NCBI GenBank assembly: GCA_024138015.1
Contig: JAMXBB010000004.1
Location: forward strand, 107,440,768-107,504,767
DNA length: 64,000 nucleotides
Source: Lumnitzera littorea
Lineage: Eukaryota; Streptophyta; Magnoliopsida; Myrtales; Combretaceae
Direction: 5' to 3'
Shown here: piece by piece, positions 11,168-24,200 of the stretch
Layout: each line of letters opens with the position of its first letter
Position numbering within the stretch: the first letter of the stretch is position 1
Translations under genes and position numbers: made by a program
The notes under the pieces: model-generated
Seen by the model: the letters and a program-made list of their open reading frames with translations, nothing else
Told to the model about the DNA's origin: nothing
Database searches by the model: none

Positions 11168-13290
11168 CTGTCATGACTCGAGGGGGCTAATAGTAGCAGT
11201 CGCCATATACCGTACAAAGGATTGTAAATTAAATTCTCTTACAATTGACAACCCTTTATGCTATACACAAGGCTACAACTATAACTAACACCAAGAGTTG
11301 TGCAATCAAGAGCAATATTATTTCATGATAATAATAATAAGATAAAGAAATATAAAACATAATCTATTTATATAAGAATTCACAAATAAGAGGTCTTTAA
11401 AACTTCCTAACTCAAACTAATATCAATTTATCACATATTCAAATCTATAATTTAGATAAACTATCATGTGAACACTTTAATCGCGTCCTGCTCCCACATC
11501 AACCCCTTAATGAATAACTAACCTCAGGTATGCAGCGGCCCAACTCCACGAATAATTTAGCCTACGAAAGAAGACTATAAAGGTATAAGCTAATTAGCTT
11601 AGTGAGATAATCTCCTCAACCATACAATAATAAAGTTATATAACAAATAAGTTCAATCAAATGAATGTATGTCAACTAGTATGTCAAATAAATACATACA
11701 GGTAATTAGGTACTGCATGCAACTCAGATTTAATGCCCTCTAAAGTCAGGGTTGGAGATACATCGGCACAGTCAGATTCGGGTATCATACTAGAACTTAT
11801 CTCATAATGAAACTCCGTATTTCGTATTTAAAATGTAATGGTATATCCATTATCAGTTTTATCAAAAATGAGTTTTACATATGATTGTGAGTAGGTTTAC
11901 GCAACTCTTACTCACCCGTAAACGAAGACCTCTAGACTCGACCCTTAGTCAAGTAGTTAGCGCCTCTAATGCCTAGTAATCTCGTGGGTCAGGGTAAGGT
12001 TATATTGTACGTGTGCACCGTACAAAATCTATAACAATCAAATAATCAACCTATGTATGACCTCTTGCTACCTCCGTGTAATGTGATGGCCGAAATTAGT
12101 TATGCGGTATATGATTATGTATGTTTCAAATTAACTTTTTCTAGTCAAGTAAAATTAAGTCTTATTATTTAGTGATCAATCAAGGTCACAAACAATCAGT
12201 TCTTAATGAATCTAACATGCAACGATCAATACATTATTGTAATTTAAAGTAAATTTACTGTTAACAAACAATTATCATATATAAGCATAACCCAACCCCA
12301 TACAACATTCAATTATTGATCATAATTTATATTCACTAATTATAGACACAACTAAGTATGGGATCATTAGGAAAAGTCACTCAACCATAGTTGACTCAAG
12401 GGTCGTAATAATCCAAAGGCAGCTCAAGGTTAAGGTCAAGATCACCTGAGACTAAGGAATATAGAAAATTGTAAGTTTGGGAGTTTAAAACTAAACTAGT
12501 ATCGTAATTTGTAATGTTTACTTTACTTAGTTATGTGAAATTGTCGATTTAAGTTTTTTATCGAATCGCATATAATTTTTTCATTTTAGCTCGGATTATT
12601 ATGAACTAATAGTCTATTTTGATCATTTTCGAGCGTATTTTCTCGTAGCGAGGTCCGTTTTGGACATTATAACTTGCAGTTCAAACTGTGATATAAAAAT
12701 ATCACAAAATTTATTATTTTAATTTAAAAAAAGTTATAAAATATTAATTTTAGCTTTTTCTTAGTGTATTTATGATTTAATAATTATTTAAATCATAAAA
12801 TTGATAATTTTATTATTTTAAGTATATTTTACCTTAGTTGCTTATTTTTACCTATTTTTGAGATTTTAGAATTATTATTATTATGTATTATTTCCTTATT
12901 ATTTACTTGTATCTTACGATATACACACACACATATATATTAATTACTATATTTGATTAATTTTTCTAATTTACTTAATTAGTAATTATTTTTCCTAATT
13001 TACGGTAATATATATACCTATTCTCTATAACCTTATTTTATTTCGTAAGATATACTTATATACTATATGCTATATCACGCCACATTTATATATATACATA
13101 TATATAATACATGTATACTTACACATATATATATCATATATGAACATAAATGTTATATACATCCATACATTAAGATGCATATTCATGTGTACATATAGAT
13201 CTATATATATCTATGTTTAATTTGTGAAAATAATAAATACTTACTAGACATATTCTTATGTACACATACATACATATATATATATATATA
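11168..13290 (+). mobile_element. LTR-A copy, plus orientation
   Basis: It begins TGTCATGACTCGAGGGGG, like the LTR starts at 33025 and 61746 (TGTCATGA, then a G run). It shares internal landmarks with both, for example GCCCTCTAAAGT near 11733 and 33615 and the TTTTATCG...TTTTCGAG stretch near 12560-12640. It ends in TA-rich simple sequence near 13265-13290, as the copy at 61746 does near 63730. No gene is present. The right edge is approximate. Confidence 0.65.
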
Positions 13291-13304
13291 TTTTTTTTTT
13301 TTTG

Positions 13305-14110
13305 TGTACATGCATGTGTATATCTATGTATTCTTAGTTATACACGTATGTATATTTATATATCGTATCCTTGACCTAGTAGTATCTATATACATGTCTA
13401 CTTACATATATTTATACATACATAAGGATACATATGCATATATCTTAAGCTATCTACTTATGTATATGTACATGTATATGTATATGTATATTTAATAGAA
13501 TACCTAGTATATACATGCAGATACTATATAATATACATATACACCACTAAAATAATTATACTTACCTAAATATCTTTAATTTTCTTCTTCTTTTCCTCCT
13601 CCTCCTCCTCCTCCTCCTCTTCCTTCTTCTTCTTATTCTTCTTGTTCTTCTCGGCTATTGCTTTTGTTTTATTTTTATTTTGCTTTTCTTTTCTTTCTTC
13701 ACTTTGTGTTTATAATTATTCACTTCTAGATTTTCTTCTTCTTTCAGTTCCAATATGAGCAGGTAGCAATTTAAGGAAAAACAATAAAATAATAAGCTAA
13801 CCTAATCTCTACATTTATAAGGATANTGTACATGCATATATATATCCATGTATTCTTATTTATACATATATGTATATTCATATACTGTATATTTTACGTA
13901 ATAGTATCTATATACATGTCTACATACATATATTTATACAAACATATAGACATATATACATGTATATGTAATGAAATCTTTAGTAAAATACAACAAAATA
14001 TTTAGTATATACATGTACATACCATATAATATACATATATACAACTAAAATAAATCTACTTACCTAAATTTTCTTCTTTCTTTTCTCCTCCTTCTTCTTC
14101 CTTTTATTCT
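13305..14110. repeat. Diverged direct duplication joined at a single N
   Basis: About 13305-13620 and 13827-14110 are two versions of one sequence: GTACATGCAT start, then TAGTATCTATATACATGTCT, then a pyrimidine-rich TCTTCTTC-type end. The second version starts right after a lone N at 13826. The sequence is AT-rich with no coding potential. Confidence 0.75.
13592..13625. repeat. TCC/CTC microsatellite
   Basis: A run of TCC units inside a longer polypyrimidine tract (about 13575-13660). It is low-complexity sequence. Confidence 0.85.
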
Positions 14111-16790
14111 TAATTTTCTTCTTTCTTTTTCTTTTCCTTTGTTTCCAATTTCGTATGTGTGTGCGTGCTAACTTGTTGGGTTTTGTATTTTTTTTTCTTT
14201 TATTCCAAAGTTTTAGATGTCCCACATGCAGCTGAAATTAGATTATATAAGTTGTCAAACAAATCTAATAGATTTAGCATTTATGGAGACAAGACAACTT
14301 AATCCATTTGTAATTGATTTTCTTTTATAATTGCAACACTTGGAATTAGAATTGTATCACGTAAGCTGCTAGCTTTTGATATTTTCTTTTTCTTTTCTAG
14401 AACGTAGCAATTGTAGGAAATTAGGAGAAGAAAGAAAAGAGAAAAAGAAAGAAGGAAAAAAGAAAATAAAAAAAATAATTATATGTAATTTTTCGAAACA
14501 TAAAAATAATCATTATAAATTAATTTTGGAATTTTATGAAAATTTATTAATTTAATTGGTACCTATTACAATTATAATTTTTATAAGTTATTTTAACAAT
14601 TTCGTTAAAAATTTTATGCGATTACGCGATTTAGTTGATAATTGGAATCGACTACAATTATATCACTATTGAGTGATATTTTATTATTTTATAGGCTTAA
14701 AGTTATAGTTTTAGAGTTTTGATCAAATTCTGGTTCGATTTCGGTTAATTGTGTATAAACCAGATTTACGGTTTCGATCAATTTCTAGGGTTTTTATTAT
14801 CAGTGTTATATTCGATTTATTAAATTTCATAATCTTTTATTTTTTACTCGCCTTATTGACTCATGACACAGTTTATGACACTTAGACTTAAATTAGGGTT
14901 CAGACTATCGATTTTCTAGGGTTTACAATGGTGGTAAAATGAAAAGGTGCTAAGATATGCATAGGGTTCCGACAGCTCCTTTTGTTTTCTTCCTTTTTTC
15001 CTTTAGTTTTTATTAAGCTTCTTGAAAGTGTTTCTTAGGGTTTTTTATGCAGGAATAATGGTGTCAAATGAGAGTTTTGAAGTGGTGAAATGGTAGATAT
15101 TAAAGGTGGATTAGGGAGGACAAAAGGTAGCTATTTTAGGATAAAGATATATAATCTCCTCTTAGTGTTATTGTACCTTATTTGCTTTTTGCCAAACAAA
15201 GAAGGATTTTGTCTTTTAAAGGACAAGTGTCCTTTAATGCCTAATTAATCATTTATCCTTTGTTCTTAATTGAGTTTGACTTGTTATTAATTAAGATATA
15301 ATGAGAGTTGGTGAATGGATTAAAGGGTAATTAAGCTAATTAATCTCGATTGTACTTAATTAAGCAATTTAGGCCCAATTAGGGTGTAATTAGGGTCTTG
15401 TGTTATTTTGTCACTTTAATTATGTTCATTGACCTATATTACTTCATTTGTTAGTGTCCTTTATTATTCAAGATCGATTAGGGTTTTTAGACCGTATACG
15501 AGAATGGCAATTTAGGGTTTCTTAGCGATTAGAGAAATCATTTGCAATTAGCAAATAGTTTATGGATACACTTAGGGTTTGTTAGTTGAATTAAAGTTTT
15601 AGACTTCTAATTAAGGTTTTACTTAGTCTATTGATATTTTCCAATGGTTTTAAGGTTTCTTGTGATAAGGGGTTTTACACATACGATTATGGTTATAATG
15701 TTTTACTCTTTTTAAGGTTTTTTGACTTTATTACTTAAGGTTTATGACTTATTATTTAAGGTTGAATTATTTAATTTATAGATTTTATTATTGTATATTG
15801 AGCAGTTCTAGGGATTACTTATTAACTCCTATATTTGACTCTAAGTTCGGATTCAAAAGCTTACGAGGTTCATATTGTCTCCCCAAGTATAAGGTTAGCA
15901 TCATTACGGAGATATTTTTATATAATTCCTTTGACTTTATATGATTAATCACTCTTCACTTATAATTAATTATGATGTAAAATCCCGATTAGCGAATTAA
16001 GGTATAATTAAGTTTCTTAATCTTAATTACTCGTACACTTGATATTAATTAGGTATAGTTTAAGGCTTACTATGCCAAATCAAATTAGTTAAGCCCATTG
16101 TGTAATCTTATCTAATTAGTTTAAGAAATTAAGGAATTGAGACAATTATAGCTGTTCGAGTATGTTTTAGATGGTAGATTAGGGTTTTACAGCAATTAAG
16201 CGATTAGTCTTTAATTGATGAATGGTTTTACTATTTAATTAGTATACACTAAATGGATTAGGGTTTTTGACCATAGATTAGGGTTTTACAATTTAAGGCT
16301 TGTAAATATTAGGTTTTCAATTAGGATTTTAGTGTTCAAAGGTTCATTTAAGGCCTACAGTATTTGTTTTAAGGTTTTGAATTCATTTTGGGCTTAGCTT
16401 ACCCTTTATTGGTTTCAGGGAATTCTCATGGGTTTCGACTATCAGTCTTTTTCCCATTGAGGTTTGGGGTTTGTTTCGTTAGATAAGGTTGACCTTAGGA
16501 GTTAACATTAGTTATTAGCATTTGTTTATAGGATTTCAAAGCTTTTGAGAGTAGGGATCAAACTAGGGTTAAGATTGTTATTTAGGGTTTTAAAGGTTTG
16601 CATTAAGGTTTTTGAGCATAACCTCTCAAGTTCAAGATTAATTATCTCGACAACACTAAAGGTATCTTTTGGAAAAACTTATTTACTTATAACCCTTGTT
16701 TTAAGGAATTTGCAGGGTTTGCAATATGTCCTTCTTTCCTTGAGATGGCCTCACAAACCTCTATAGTGGTCTAATGAGTAAGTCATGAAT
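14111..16790. other. Gene-free region rich in TTAGGGTTT-like words
   Basis: No gene or clear transposon domain is seen. From about 14870 to 16600 the words TTAGGGTTT, ATTAGGGT or close variants recur many times, scattered and not in tandem. This resembles dispersed plant telomere-type or telo-box sequence. It may be the long untranslated part of a retroelement. Confidence 0.4.
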
Positions 16791-16794
16791 CAAG

Positions 16795-17060
16795 TAGGTT
16801 GGGATACCCAGTTTGCTAGCTTAAAAGAGATAGTCATCTTCAATAAATTAATCATCTAGCATCCTCCCTTCGACACGCTGAGCATAGATCAACCCAAAGT
16901 GCTCATCCTCTGAGTATTACTATTTGATACTAGCAAATCCCATCAATCTCATCTGTAGGTTGAAAAGTAGTGCATGCTGTCTAGAAAGCGCATCAATAAC
17001 TACATTTTTCGTTTTGAATGGAAAGTTTTTGTATATGGACAACAAAATTTTATCAATATC
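16795..17060 (-). pseudogene. Ty3/gypsy pol fragment: RNase H end to integrase start
   Basis: Minus-strand translation from about 17022 gives KNVVIDALSRQHALLFNLQ, followed by MRLMGFASIK and, past two stops, YSEDEHFGLIYA. This matches the join found in plant Ty3/gypsy polyproteins, where a VADALSR motif closes RNase H and a short link leads to the integrase zinc finger. Three or more stops are present, and no further pol sequence is readable on either side. The wording of the motif fits chromovirus-type elements, but the fragment is too short to place. Confidence 0.65.
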
Positions 17061-17358
17061 AATGTAACCGAAAACCAAGGAAGTCTCAATTATCATTTTA
17101 CTCTTTCTTTTTTTCTTTTTAATTATATTAAGCTTTCATACTAGTGTACATTAGTGGCGATGTACAATTTAAGTGGGGAGGAAGGGATGAATAGGACATT
17201 TCATTCAAGAAGGATAAGAGTTTATATTTTTTTTTTCCAAAAAAAAAATTCAAAATTGGAAGAATAAATGAGATTTATCTTATAAAAGTCTCTTGGATAA
17301 TCAAAGTAATTGGAGATAAAAGTAACAATAAAATAAAAGGAAATTATGAGTTAGTAAG

Positions 17359-17575
17359 GATCGACCTTGATCCTTAAAAAGAGTAAGGTCCTTTTCTACT
17401 ACCAGACGAAGGAATTTGGTAAGTAAATTGGAAAAGATTGGCCTTAATCTTTTAAAAGAGCAAGGTTCCTTCTCATTACAAACTGGAAAATTAAAACGTT
17501 ATGAATCGGCCTTAGTTCGTCAAAAGAGCAAGATTCTTTTCCAATACTAACAAAATTGTGCTTAATTTGAAGGAA
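17359..17575. repeat. Short degenerate tandem repeat (about 3 units of 68-77 bp)
   Basis: Units start near 17359, 17436 and 17504. Each has the pattern GAT(C/T)G(A/G)CCTT, then AAAAGAG(T/C)AAG, then a TTCTTTTC-like stretch. No coding role is seen. It lies in the untranslated region before the Ty3/gypsy polypurine tract at 18001. Confidence 0.7.
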
Positions 17576-17959
17576 TTGAATTTTGATTAAAAAGCCTTCT
17601 AAACTAAAGGGATAAACAAAGGATGAGTTGATGTAATATACATCTAGTCTAATTTTTGTAACAAAAGTAGTATTGGAAAGATTTTTTTGCTCTTATATTA
17701 GAGAAGTGAAATTCTTATAACTCTTTCTTAGTTTGTAAATGTTCATTTTGATCTTTAGTTTAGTTTCTACTTAAGTGATAAGGCTAGCTCTTGATTATTT
17801 AAATTGATTGTTGAAATTTAGTAACACTTCAATGTTAATATGTGAGTGCTCTAAAGGCATTACTAATTAAAGAAGAAGGGGTGGTTTTGAAGGAGCAAAA
17901 CCCTTCAAATTGAGGATGCACATTTCTAAGTTGTAAAAGAATTACTAATCTTATCCTAG

Positions 17960-18014
17960 TTTTATTTTGATTGTTTTGCTTGAGAACAAGCAAAAGCTAA
18001 AGTATGGGAGAATT
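17960..18014 (+). other. Ty3/gypsy 3' untranslated end and polypurine tract
   Basis: TTTTGCTTGAGAACAAGCAA followed by AGTATGGGAGAATT and then TGATAAC is the well-known arrangement just before the 3' LTR of many plant Athila/Tat-type Ty3/gypsy elements. The purine-rich tract 18001-18014 would prime plus-strand DNA synthesis. Confidence 0.65.
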
Positions 18015-19338
18015 TGATAACACTCATTTAGCACATATATTTTCAGGTGATTTTGCTTGATTCTATCCATTAACTATTCTAATTATCAATGATTTTGAGC
18101 TTAATTAGTTATTATTTCATTTACAAGTGTTTTTTAAGCTTTCGATAAGTTTTTAGGCAATTTTAGAGAGTTTTAAAATTTTATCAAGGAATTGCATTGA
18201 CTAAACTATTCAATAGAGCGAAATCCAGCCAATAATTGATGTCTAGGAAAGAACACATGCGCTTACATGGCTGTATAACACTCGTCAAGAATTTTCATTA
18301 AAAAATACAAGTTGCACATGAAAAAGAAGAACACACCTAAGATCACTCTCAAGGCATCTACTTGCCATGATTTGTGAATCTCTTAATTTTGGAAGGCTTC
18401 TTTTGTAACTTTAAGTCTAAATCCTAAAAATATAGAGTCTTAAGTTTAGTGTAAGGATAGGAGCCTTAAGGAAGAACATTGTAGGGTTAGGTATAAGGAG
18501 GTCTCTCATGTCTCTTAACTTTTACTTTATTTTCATGTTGTAATTTAATTGCCTTAATGAATCTTTATATTGAATCCTATTTCGATGTGAATATTATTCT
18601 ATTTGATTTTTAAGCTATGAGATTGATTCAATTACATTGTTTTGTATAGTCATTAATTCAATATAGCCGTTTATTGAATTAATGTTTGAATTAACTACAA
18701 AGTTTGTGGGATCTTGTAATAGATGGACTGGTACAATTAGAAGTAATTAAATAAACTAAGCATTTAGGTATTCAATTTCTCTAGATTAGGGCGACTTAAT
18801 AGAGTGATTCAAGATCTTAATGCCATCTTAAGGTACTTTATTGTAGAAGTGATCCAGATAGAGTATTTTAGGATTAGGAATTAATTAAGAGATGGGAGCT
18901 CAGTTAATTTGTTAATATATTTTAAGAATCTCTATAGTCTAAGAGTACAATTGAGGTTGAAAGTAATAGAGAAATAGGTAGCAAATAATAGATTTACTAA
19001 AGTTTATACTCTCATAATTCTAATCATTTTTTTTATTTATTTCTTGTTAATTATTTCACTTGTTTATCATTATCATTTCATTATCTTATTATGTTTATCT
19101 TGTTATAATTACTTAATTAATTTGATAAGTTAGATAATTAGTAATTCTAGGGAAATTTGCTAATAATCTAGAGTTTCTCAATTTTCCTGGTTCCTTATTA
19201 GATTGGCAACCTGAACTTAAATTTGTATTTATACTATGACTTGACAAGGTGCACTTGCTTAAAGAGGTATTTATCCCTACTGCTAAAGCCTGACTAGAGG
19301 GAAAATTTTTGAAGAAAATGGCTAGGTGCACTTGCTTA
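18015..19338 (+). mobile_element. LTR of an Athila/Tat-type Ty3/gypsy element
   Basis: It begins TGATAACACTC directly after the polypurine tract. It ends near 19338 in a region with two GGTGCACTTGCTTA words (about 19249 and 19325), which is common near the 3' end of such LTRs. No matching 5' LTR was found in the window, so the element is either truncated or its 5' part is too decayed. The right edge is approximate. Confidence 0.5.
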
Positions 19339-20289
19339 ATTTTAATCAGTTTTTTTTTTCTTTTTTAGTTTTGAACATGAAAAATGACAAAAGTAGGGGG
19401 ATATAAAGCAAAAAAGAAAGGAAGAAAGGGAGGAAGCAATAAAGGCAGGGGAATGGGAAATAAAGGAAAGAATCAAGGAAGAAAGGGAGGAAAATAATTA
19501 TAAAAAAATGAAAAAATGAAATAGTAGAATGAGAAAAAATCAAAGTAACTCAACTAGAAAAAAATAGTAACTCATGTGTAATTGAAATTTCTTCCTATTT
19601 TTTCTTTTCATTATTCTCGTTGTAAGTTTTTTGTTTTCATTCCATGTTGTCAATTTTTCTTAACCATTGTTCTATTTAGGATGTTTGGATATGTAATTGA
19701 AAGTAATTGTAACATAGGACTCGTAAAAAACTAAAAAAATGTTAAGAAATATTCTGGAAAAAATTTAGAGCTAAAGTGGAGAGTTACTTAAGAGAAAAAG
19801 TTCCTTATGATGCTGATATGACAATGTAAAACCCTCGTAGAGTTCCTAAGGATTATGGATGTGTAAGTGATAAATCATTTCAAACTGTAAAAGCATATAT
19901 CTATGAAAAAACATATTAACTATAGGTTCAACTACAAGGTATAAAATGTGGGTTATCAATAAAAGAATGTAGAGTTGAATGGTGCCGTGTTAGCTTAATA
20001 ATAATAATAATTTCTCTGTAGAATCGTATGCAACTTTTACTTATAAGTACCTCCATTATTTTAACATGTCTTATTGTTCAAACAAGTTCAATGATGGCAT
20101 GTATAAACATTGAAAAAATTGATAAACGTTATCGTTTTTTTTTTCTTTCTTGTTTGAATTCATTTAGTGGGATGGTTAATTTATTTTTATTTTTAGAAAG
20201 GCATTATTCCATATAATTTTCATTGTTTTTATTTTGGCATCTACATTTCTAGATTGTGTTTGCTAGTTATTTCTAAAATGAATTTACAT
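19339..20289. other. No gene recognised
   Basis: Purine-rich on the plus strand at about 19370-19550, otherwise A+T-rich. The open stretch on the minus strand at 19346-19543 is a by-product of the purine run. Nothing else is supported. Confidence 0.5.
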
Positions 20290-20850
20290 TTTTTTTTCTT
20301 TAGTTTCTATAAATGTAAGAGTCCGATTGGAGTGGTCACATGCGTGCCACGTGAATAGCGTGCTATGTAAATAACGTACTACACGTAGCTTCAAAGAAGT
20401 AAAGCGAAATTATCACCTGAAGGGATGATTAGGTAAGAATAAGGCAGGAAGAAAGAATAGGCAAACTCAGTGTCTCAAATATACAAATGACAAACAAGGT
20501 AACCTTAAGAAACCTTAGGCGTTCACCTTATAGCTTGTGCAAATTAGATCAATTTTTTACCTTAACGTTATTTGATCTTAGAGAGCATAGTTTTCATAGT
20601 GGAACACCATTTCTCCTATCACTCTAAGAGTTCTAAATGAGAAGAAAGTGTTGGGTATTTATAGGCTCTTGGGTAAGATAGCATTTGTCAAATAATTTCG
20701 ATAATCAACAGATGAGACAGAGCATGCTCAATTCATAATTATCTAGAATGAGCTAGTTAATGGGCGCAAGGCTAGCAACCTTCATTATAAGTGTATGAGC
20801 CTACCTATCACCTGACCTAAGGACTCAAGTCTGTTACGCTCCAAAGTCGT
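20290..20850 (-). mobile_element. LTR-like sequence, minus orientation
   Basis: The minus strand has GAGCCTATAAATACCC (about 20652-20668) followed by a leader-like stretch, as in Tat-type LTR promoters. The G+C content is higher than in the surroundings. Ends and target duplication were not found, so this is a tentative solo LTR. Confidence 0.35.
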
Positions 20851-23800
20851 AGAGTCGTAATTGTGATCTCACTTATACAAATCTATTATTTTATGATTTT
20901 AGAAAACTCTTCCAAGGTAAATCACGTATAAAATAGTTTTCATATAAACTCTTAGATAACTATGTTTTTAACCTAATTTTTTTTTATTTTTCATATCTAA
21001 GTTAAATGGGCTAGCCAAGGCTGTTATAGCCTAATCAACACTGGTCTCTTAACATGATAGATGAAGTTTGAATTCACTCTCCCCCAATTGTAATATAGTT
21101 GGCAACAAAATTAAAAAAAAAAAGAAGAAGAGTTAAACGAGCTAAAAAAATAGGAAATATAACCAGGTTTCTACTAGCTAATATACTATTAGGACATTAC
21201 ATCATCTTTTCTATCTTATTTCATTTTTCTCCCCTTTCTCTTCTAGTATGTTATTTGATGCTCATTACATTCATTGAAATTCCAACTCAAGTAGCAATGT
21301 TTGTAAGGATTCTACTTATTTTAGTTTATACCCTTAATAACTCAAAATTAATTGAAAGGTTTAGTTCTCTCTAATTCATCACTTTTTTCAAATAAAATAA
21401 TGGAAAATAGAAATTAGCTGTAACATTGCTTGTTTTTCTTTTGTGCATATTTTATTAAGAATTAAGAATTTTTTATAAAAAAAGAATTTAATTTCTTCAT
21501 TCTTTATGTTCATAATGTATTTCATATTCTTTTATAATTATCATAAGTATATTTACAAATTTTTAAATTTATTTTACATAAATTATAGAAACCTATATTT
21601 TTGCATTACAATTCCATATTTCAATTCTACAAACTCTTCAACGAGTTTAAGTAAAATATTGAGTTTAACAACCTTAGCTGTAATAAGATTTAAGCTTGTT
21701 ATAAGAAGAAGTGAACATATATTTATAGAAGAGGTGGCCTTGGCATTTTATAAAGTTAAGAAAACTTAGGCTTAAGCTTAACCTGACTCAAGCTTAGCCC
21801 ATAGTTTTAACAATAAATAGAAGCATTAGTCTATGGATCATTAGGATTAAAATCGATGGCTCTTGACAATGACTTATTTGATCCTTATATCTCATATTCA
21901 TCTAAGGGTCAAGACAAAGGGCCTAATTCGATAATTATCAACCTCTTCCCTCTCATTTACAACATTCAATGTCTCAACATATTTTATACAAAAATTGTTA
22001 CTATGCTAAAATAGTTTCATGAAAGATCAAACATCAAACTTCACTAAGAATAATATAAGAACAAATAAAAAATAGTATGTTTAAGTTGCTGTCACTTGTA
22101 AGCTCTAAAACTTGCCTCTTCCTCCTACACTTCTTTTTACAATATTGCTTTAGTTAATTTGGACTTTTGCATGTCCGATTGGCTTTGCCATATTGTGATT
22201 CATTAACTATAGCAACCCTTCATACGGAGCCAAACGCTATGAGTCATTTACACTAATTGCAACAACATGTATTGGAATTTATAGACATGTATTAGAAAAC
22301 CAAATAGAGTTCAAATAGGAAATATAGTTAATTGTTTTCGCTTTCAACACTTTTTCTCTCCATTTTTTTTATAGGAATAAAAGTTTTTGGAGCACAAGGA
22401 AATCTTGCTTCCCTACTCTACTCTCTTTAATTCCACTCTTTCAGCAAATATTAAAATTTAGTGTTTTCCTATCTAATTTCGTCCTTTATCTCATTGTTTC
22501 GATGATGGAGATAATATTTCTTAGGTGGCACGAGCTTGGAAGAGTTCCTCATGGACATTGAGAACACATTAATTTCGTTCAAAAATTTTAAAGCTAATGT
22601 TCCTACTCTTTGAGGAAATCAAGTTTACTTTAACCAATAAAATATTTTGTTGGATAAAGAAACAATTTTGCAATGGCTCCATTGAAATTGCCTACCTTTA
22701 GAGTGTTTCCAAGATAAAAAGCCAACATTCTATTATTTGAGGAAGGAAATGAAATCTTTTAAATATAGTGTTGTCAAATCTGGGTTCACACGTACAGTTT
22801 AACTTAGTTCGACTTGACCTTTTTATATAAACTAATCAAACTTGGTACATCATTTTAATCCTTAACTCTCTCATGTGTGTAGATCAATCCTCAAGCCAGA
22901 GTTGACAATACTGTCTAAATGTTAAGATAGTCCAAAAGGCAATGAGCACATATTAGAAGTTCTTTATAACGTATCAATGAAGTCTTGTATGTTTTAATTG
23001 AATCATTCATGCTCTTTAGATTCATAATGAAATATAATTGGTCCTTTATATTTGTATAATAGATCTATGGTCATAGTTGTTATAAAATCGTGAGTAAGCA
23101 ATAGGGTTCTATGAAATCATAATTTTATGATGTTTTTCTTAGTTAAAATGAATGTTAAATCGTTTATGTAAAAACTTTTAATAAGATTATAAATTTTGAT
23201 ATACGATTATATAAATTTATGATTACAGTAGATTTATATGATTGTATACTATTTTACCGATTCTATATATTTAAATGAATAGAAAAATTATGATTTTGAC
23301 AACCATATAATCCTATCGATGGTATTGTTCAACCCATAATTTGTTTATGAAAGTTCCTATTGCATTAATTTCTATAATTATCTCAACAATCACATAATAA
23401 ATCAAATGGTTATACAAACGGTTGTGTAGATAATAGGTTTTCCTAGTATTGTCAGATTAAATAAGTCATCTATATATATATAGTGATAATCGTAGGGGAT
23501 GCCAATGACAGGAATTACATGACCTAGGGGAAAAAAAAATGGAATAAGCAAATGTAGGGAATCTAAATCATTCATCATATAAAACATATAAGGCTTAGAT
23601 TCGATTTTGGCATAAAAGTAGATAACTTAAATGTCTAAGTTAGTTTGGAAAAAAAAAAAAGGAAAAAATGTCTAAGTTGAAACGTATTTGATAAAGACAG
23701 CTTCTGACATATATTTTCCAATCTAGAATGGTACGAAAATTTTCAAACAAATGATTGCTTCCATGACCCATGAAAGTATTTCAGTATAAAGCAAAGCATA

Positions 23801-24200
23801 TGACATTACTTATCTACCATAAATTATGGTGCAGCTCTATTGTTTATAGGAAATGACAAACTTTTATTTCATAAAACTCAAAAAATTCTATGGTAAGGTC
23901 ACTTAAAAATGATTATAGTGAATTACTTTAATTTACAGTAAAATAATATTGATTAATAATAAAATAAAGTTATCAATAGCTTTATGATTCACAGTTTCCA
24001 TAAGAAATTATTCACAGTCCCATTTCTGTCATAGACAGTTTCGATTTTATTGTTGTTGGATATAATTTTTTATAAATCGGAATGATTAACTAAATTCAAA
24101 AGTACTATAAATGACCGTATGGTAATTTTTAAATGACTGTATGGTAAATAGGTGGCAATATAATGTAAGTACCAAATAATATAAGTATTACCTAGTAAAA
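20851..24200. other. A+T-rich intergenic sequence
   Basis: No gene is supported. An open stretch at 21099-21374 would give a lysine/arginine-rich start and a hydrophobic body, and one at 21506-21769 is AT-driven; neither resembles a family I know. No RNA gene was recognised. Confidence 0.5.

Noticed and set aside
13265..14050. Possible CRISPR-like or satellite array
   Set aside because: It is TA/TACA simple sequence and one diverged duplication; there are no regular repeats and spacers, and this is plant DNA.
21099..21374. Possible small basic membrane protein (91 residues)
   Set aside because: Lysine-rich start comes from an A-run and the hydrophobic part from T-rich sequence. No promoter, homology or conservation is visible.
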